From: Planctomycetia bacterium
GTDB lineage: Bacteria > Planctomycetota > Planctomycetia > Pirellulales > Thermoguttaceae
Reading direction: 5' to 3'
NCBI GenBank assembly: GCA_030527105.1
Contig: JAUNBK010000005.1
Span: forward strand, 1 to 64,000
DNA: 64,000 nucleotides
Shown here: one piece after another, positions 60,614 through 64,000 of the stretch
Layout of the letters: each line of letters begins with the position of its first letter
How positions within the stretch are numbered: position 1 is the first letter of the stretch
The notes under the pieces: model-generated
The model's database searches: none
The model's input: only the letters and a program-made list of their open reading frames with translations
What the model was told of the DNA's origin: nothing
Program-made: the position numbers and the translations under genes

Positions 60614-61525
60614 TTATTTTTGTCGGAGGAGCCACACGACGGCACCCTTTTGCGCGTGGAGACGATTCCCCGCTTCCTGAACGATGGCACTTTGAGGAGA
60701 CGAAATCACTTCATCCGTCACTTCGAAACCGCGCCGCGCAGGGAGGCAGTGCATAAAATACGCCTCGGGGCAGTGGGACATCAACTCCGAATTGACTTGG
60801 TACGGAGCGAAATCGTGCTCACGCTTTGCCTTTTCGTTCTCTTGACCCATGCTCACCCAAACGTCCGTATAAACGACACCCGCTCCCGAAACGGCTTCGA
60901 CGGGGTCCTGCGTCACCTCGAGTTTGAATCCAGGCGCATTGTCGTGAATCTGCTGAAGAGCCTCGTCGCTAAAATTATACTCTTTCGGGACGGCAATCGA
61001 CATGCGGATGCCGAGTTTTCCACAGATGAACGCAAGACTGAGCGCCACGTTGTTCGCGTCGCCGACCCAGGCGAGCTTCCGCCCCGTCGTGTTGCCAACC
61101 AACTCGCGCCACGTGAGAATGTCCGCCAGCGCTTGGCACGGGTGGCAGTAATCCGTGAGACCATTTATGACCGGGACGGACGCATACGACGCGAACTCCA
61201 CAACGTCCTCATGTCGTTTGGCACGAATCATGATAAGATCAACCATCTCACTCAACACGTGCGAAAAATCGCAGATTGGCTCGCGCTTCCCAAACCCCGC
61301 GTCGTCGGCAAGGAAGATGGCAGCCCCACCGAGATGCGCCATGGCAGCCTCAAAGCTCACACGCGTCCGCAGGGATTGCTTTTGAAAGATCATTCCTAGT
61401 ACGCAGCCGGGGAATAATGGTTCCCGAATGCCCTGTCGCAGTTTGATCTTCAAATCCAAAGCGATCGATAGGATTTGTTCGATTTCCTGAGTGCTAAAAT
61501 CTTTAAGGGAAAGCAGGTGGCGCAT
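60614..61525 (-). CDS. argF: Ornithine carbamoyltransferase
   Basis: ArgF forms citrulline from ornithine and carbamoyl phosphate. The 303-residue product has the carbamoyl-phosphate motif QKQSLRTRVSFE (SxRT), the FADxx-type region AIFLADDAGFGKREPI, NGLTDYCHPCQALADILTWRE and the ornithine-binding MHCLPARRGFEVTDEV. It ends the minus-strand arginine group argB-argD-argF. Repeat copy 11 lies 36 nt upstream of the start, between argD and argF. Confidence 0.96.
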   Translation of the reverse strand: MRHLLSLKDFSTQEIEQILSIALDLKIKLRQGIREPLFPGCVLGMIFQKQSLRTRVSFEAAMAHLGGAAIFLADDAGFGKREPICDFSHVLSEMVDLIMIRAKRHEDVVEFASYASVPVINGLTDYCHPCQALADILTWRELVGNTTGRKLAWVGDANNVALSLAFICGKLGIRMSIAVPKEYNFSDEALQQIHDNAPGFKLEVTQDPVEAVSGAGVVYTDVWVSMGQENEKAKREHDFAPYQVNSELMSHCPEAYFMHCLPARRGFEVTDEVISSPQSAIVQEAGNRLHAQKGAVVWLLRQK

Positions 61526-61561
61526 GAAGACCTCTCTTTCGATTTTTTGAAAAACGTGGTT

Positions 61562-61668
61562 TTATAATACTTTGCGTTGAAATTTCCCATTCCGTCCGCC
61601 GTCGGAGCTACGCACCACGGCTCGCAAACCGTCGCGTAAAACGGGAATTTTAAAGGACGATGAGTATA
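61562..61668 (-). repeat. Dispersed TATA-ended inverted-repeat element, copy 11
   Basis: A full reverse copy (TTATAATACTTTGCG to ACGATGAGTATA) in the argF leader. Confidence 0.88.
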
Positions 61669-61697
61669 GGACGCAGGGCGCGAGGCGGACGAGACGC

Positions 61698-61743
61698 CTA
61701 TACCCTGTCTTCTGGGAAACTATACCCTGTTCTTCTGGGAAAA
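61698..61743 (+). repeat. Tandem pair of 22-24-bp units upstream of argF
   Basis: CTATACCCTGTCTTCTGGG and CTATACCCTGTTCTTCTGGG stand head to tail (61698-61719 and 61720-61743). The second has an extra base. They may be operator sites or simply duplicated sequence. Confidence 0.75.
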
Positions 61744-61793
61744 TTGTATGCTCACGCGCCTAAAATGGGTTTCATTTAAGCGCACGGGTCGAA

Positions 61794-62984
61794 TCATAAA
61801 CTCAACAAGGCGTCGCACAAAATGTCGCACCCTTCGTTCGCCAACTCGGCAGAAAGGTTTGCGGGAGGGAGAAGTCGAACGACCACTCCATGCGTGCAGT
61901 TGATGAGAAGCCCGTTTTCCATGCACTTTTGCACGGCGGGCGCGCCGCTCACGTTAAGCTCCACACCAATCATCGCACCGCGTCCGCGCACATCGGCAAT
62001 GACGTCGCACTTTTCCTTGAGCGCGTTGAAGCGTCGGAGGAAAATCTCGCAATTTTGGTTTGCATTCTCCAAGAGATTCTGCTCCTCAATGGTTCGAATG
62101 GTGGCGATTCCGGCAGCAGCAGCCAAAGGATTTCCACCGAACGTCGCGGCATGCATCCCCGGTCGCAAGAAGGGCGCGAGTTCGGGCTTGCAAATCAACG
62201 CCCCTGCCGCCATTCCGCCAGCAATCGCCTTGGCAAGCGTCATGACGTCCGGCGTCACGCCGATGCCTTGGTACGCAAACCAAGTTCCCGTTCGTCCGCA
62301 CCCCGTCTGAACCTCGTCGAAATGCAAAATCAATTCGTGTTCGTCGCAAAGTTGGCGCAATCCCACCATGAATTCCGTGGAAGGAATATGGACGCCGCCC
62401 TCACCCTGAATCGGCTCGAGCATGATCGCAACGATTTCGTCATCGTTCTCGACGATATTCCGAACCGCCTCCAAATCATTATACGGCGCGTAGACGAACC
62501 CCGGGAGAAGCGGCCCCAACCCACGTTGGTACTTTGGCTGCGCCGTGGCGGCGACGGAACCCATCGTTCGACCATGAAAACCATCCTCAAAAGTGATGAT
62601 TTTGTATCGTTTCTTCTCGTCGCCATACATTCTGGCGAGCTTTATTGCCGCCTCGTTCGCTTCCGTGCCGGAGTTGCAAAAGAAACACTTTCCGCCAAAA
62701 CTGCGTTGGGAGAGGAGCTGCGCCCACTCGCCTTGCTCTCGCGTGTGCCACGAGTTCGGAACATGGATCAATTTTGCCGCCTGCGCCTGAATCGCCTCGA
62801 CGACGGTCGGAGGACAGTGCCCAAGGAGGTTGCATCCCCAGCCGGGGAAGAAATCGAGATAGCGCTTGCCATCTTCGTCCCAAATGAACGAGCCTTCGCC
62901 CCGCGTGAGCACAACCGGGTAGCGCGTGTAGTTCGGAATGACGTACTTTTCAAAAAGCTCCAGTGTTTTCATGATAATTTTCAA
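61794..62984 (-). CDS. argD: Acetylornithine aminotransferase
   Basis: A PLP enzyme that makes N-acetylornithine from acetylglutamate semialdehyde, 396 residues. Class III aminotransferase motifs are FFCNSGTEANEAAIKLAR, GFHGRTMGSVAATAQPKYQ, EPIQGEGGVHIP and FDEVQTGCGRTGTWFAYQ. The PLP lysine is in DVMTLAKAIAGGMAAGALI, and the C-terminal GVELNVSGAP region is present. The TTG start at 62984 overlaps the argB stop by 3 nt and has GGAAAGGG upstream. The ATG at 62972 is an alternative that would lack a close site. Confidence 0.95.
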   Translation of the reverse strand: MKIIMKTLELFEKYVIPNYTRYPVVLTRGEGSFIWDEDGKRYLDFFPGWGCNLLGHCPPTVVEAIQAQAAKLIHVPNSWHTREQGEWAQLLSQRSFGGKCFFCNSGTEANEAAIKLARMYGDEKKRYKIITFEDGFHGRTMGSVAATAQPKYQRGLGPLLPGFVYAPYNDLEAVRNIVENDDEIVAIMLEPIQGEGGVHIPSTEFMVGLRQLCDEHELILHFDEVQTGCGRTGTWFAYQGIGVTPDVMTLAKAIAGGMAAGALICKPELAPFLRPGMHAATFGGNPLAAAAGIATIRTIEEQNLLENANQNCEIFLRRFNALKEKCDVIADVRGRGAMIGVELNVSGAPAVQKCMENGLLINCTHGVVVRLLPPANLSAELANEGCDILCDALLSL

Positions 62985-63871
62985 TACCCTTTCCTATGAG
63001 AAATAATCTCCGTTCCAATACCACCCGTGGTGAAAATCTCAAGCAGTAGGGCGTGTCTCATGCGTCCATCCACGATGTGTACCTTTTTGACCCCTTTTTC
63101 CACCGTCTCGAGACACGCTTGCACCTTGGGAATCATCCCTGCCGCGATTGCGCCCGAAGCGAACATTTTCTCCGCCATCTCCGCCGTGAGAGTCGGAATG
63201 AGTGACTCGGGGTCGTCTTTGTCCAGACGAACGCCGTTCACGTCGCTCAGGTAGACGAGTTTTTCCGCACGGAAGGTCTGCGCAACCATCATCGCGGTGG
63301 TGTCTGCATTGACGTTGAGTTTCGCTCCGTCCTCCGTGAGGCACATGGAAGGAATCACGGGAATGTAGCCTTCATCCAACTTTTCCTGAATTGCCTCACG
63401 ATCAATCCGCGTTGGCGTCCCCACGAAACCGAGGTCAATGTCATTTCCCGATTCATCCTTGAGGCGCAAAGGCTCCCCATATACAACATTTTGCGTCGAG
63501 AAGTTGAATGAATGCGCTTTGCCACCCAAAATGATGATTTGTTCGACCAGTTGTTCGTTGATTTCGTGTGCGAGGACACGCTCGACAATCGCCAGAGTTT
63601 TCTCGCCGGTATAGCGTCTTCCGAGGACGAATTTCGACGTCAGCCCCGCCTCCAGCATCGCACGATTGATTGCCGGACCGCCACCATGGACAACGATTGG
63701 TCGAATTCCCACCGTCTCCATAAACACCAAATCCTGGAGCAGATGCGACATGGCAAGAGGATCCGTCATCAAACTGCCGCCGAGCTTCACGACAAAAATC
63801 TTTTCGCGAAACTCACGAATCCAATACAGCGCTTCAATCAAAATGTCCGCTTTTTCAATTGCTTCCAGCAA
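62981..63871 (-). CDS. argB: Acetylglutamate kinase
   Basis: ArgB phosphorylates N-acetylglutamate. The product of 296 residues begins LEAIEKADILIEALYWIREFREKIFVVKLGGSLM. It has HGGGPAINRAMLEAG, RYTGEKTLAIVERVL, NVNADTTAMMVAQTF and ASGAIAAGMIPKVQACLETV. The start is a TTG at 63871, preceded by GAGGTG and matching the usual N-terminus. A longer form to 63976 would add a hydrophobic leader atypical of the family. Overlaps argD by a few bases, one operon. Confidence 0.93.
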   Translation of the reverse strand: MLEAIEKADILIEALYWIREFREKIFVVKLGGSLMTDPLAMSHLLQDLVFMETVGIRPIVVHGGGPAINRAMLEAGLTSKFVLGRRYTGEKTLAIVERVLAHEINEQLVEQIIILGGKAHSFNFSTQNVVYGEPLRLKDESGNDIDLGFVGTPTRIDREAIQEKLDEGYIPVIPSMCLTEDGAKLNVNADTTAMMVAQTFRAEKLVYLSDVNGVRLDKDDPESLIPTLTAEMAEKMFASGAIAAGMIPKVQACLETVEKGVKKVHIVDGRMRHALLLEIFTTGGIGTEIISHRKGY

Positions 63872-63884
63872 AACACACCTCGAA

Positions 63885-64000
63885 ATGATTATGAAACAGA
63901 AACCAACAACGGCAAACGACATTTCCAATTCGGCACTCCCTCTTTCTCGCAAGCACTCCGCCAAAGACGAATTCATGACGAAAATCTCTCTGAAAGATGG
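63885..64000 (+). other. Open frame running off the window, divergent from argB
   Basis: A plus-strand frame starts ATG ATT ATG at 63885 and is open to the window end (Lys/Ser/Thr-rich start, about 38 codons). Its spacing to the argB start is tight and no binding site is clear, so this is only a possible gene. Confidence 0.25.

Overview
The window is a bacterial chromosome segment of roughly 50-55 % GC by eye, dense in protein-coding genes. It most resembles a planctomycete (Pirellulales/Thermoguttaceae-like), possibly gut-associated. Pointers are a PEP-CTERM surface protein with PATR-like repeats, a large Ser/Asp/Glu-rich membrane protein and a DUF6677-like protein of planctomycete type, a ccsA-like/hemA pair, and carbohydrate enzymes (rhamnogalacturonan exolyase-like, GH2, GH127). 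The placement is inferred from gene content; there is no rRNA in the window.

Layout. 0.4-7.1 kb: purT, ccsA/hemX-like, hemA, a UbiD decarboxylase and a TIM-barrel sugar isomerase/epimerase. 7.4-12.4 kb: a TolC-type efflux protein, then the overlapping run ribF-larE-mazG. 12.6-21.3 kb: a secreted rhamnogalacturonan exolyase-like enzyme, a large membrane protein with an ABC ATPase, an SDR and pyrF. 21.4-30.8 kb: an A+T-richer defence island. An m4C-type methyltransferase and an XcyI-like endonuclease sit inside a broken IS630 transposase. They are followed by a ureohydrolase, a type IIG restriction-methyltransferase and a three-gene type II Thoeris-like operon (TM-Macro effector plus two TIR proteins). 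31-40.6 kb: a DUF4175-like membrane protein, dnaK, clpB and an Ala/Pro/Glu-rich exported protein. 40.7-50.7 kb: beta-galactosidase, GH127 beta-L-arabinofuranosidase and the PEP-CTERM protein. 50.8-56.6 kb: a CorC-like protein, ybeY, small membrane proteins, trkA, a GT2 glycosyltransferase and an AraC-type regulator. 57-64 kb: tRNA-Leu(GAG), a Tat-exported phosphoesterase, xerD, rph and the arginine genes argF, argD and argB.

Three observations stand out. (1) The PEP-CTERM gene has an (TA)11 tract inside its signal-peptide codons. The present repeat number puts the start codon out of frame; (TA)12 or (TA)9 would restore a perfect signal peptide, so this looks like a phase-variable ON/OFF switch. 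(2) A family of ~107-bp elements with imperfect TATA-ended terminal inverted repeats occurs about ten times, and eight copies lie 6-66 nt upstream of start codons. (3) Both defence cassettes are bracketed by direct repeats of the gene they interrupted or adjoin: 46 bp of transposase sequence around the XcyI-like system, and 147 bp of the type IIG 3' end around Thoeris. This suggests capture by short-homology integration.

Start codons were revised where a Shine-Dalgarno sequence or signal peptide supported it. All family assignments come from reading motifs, without a database search.
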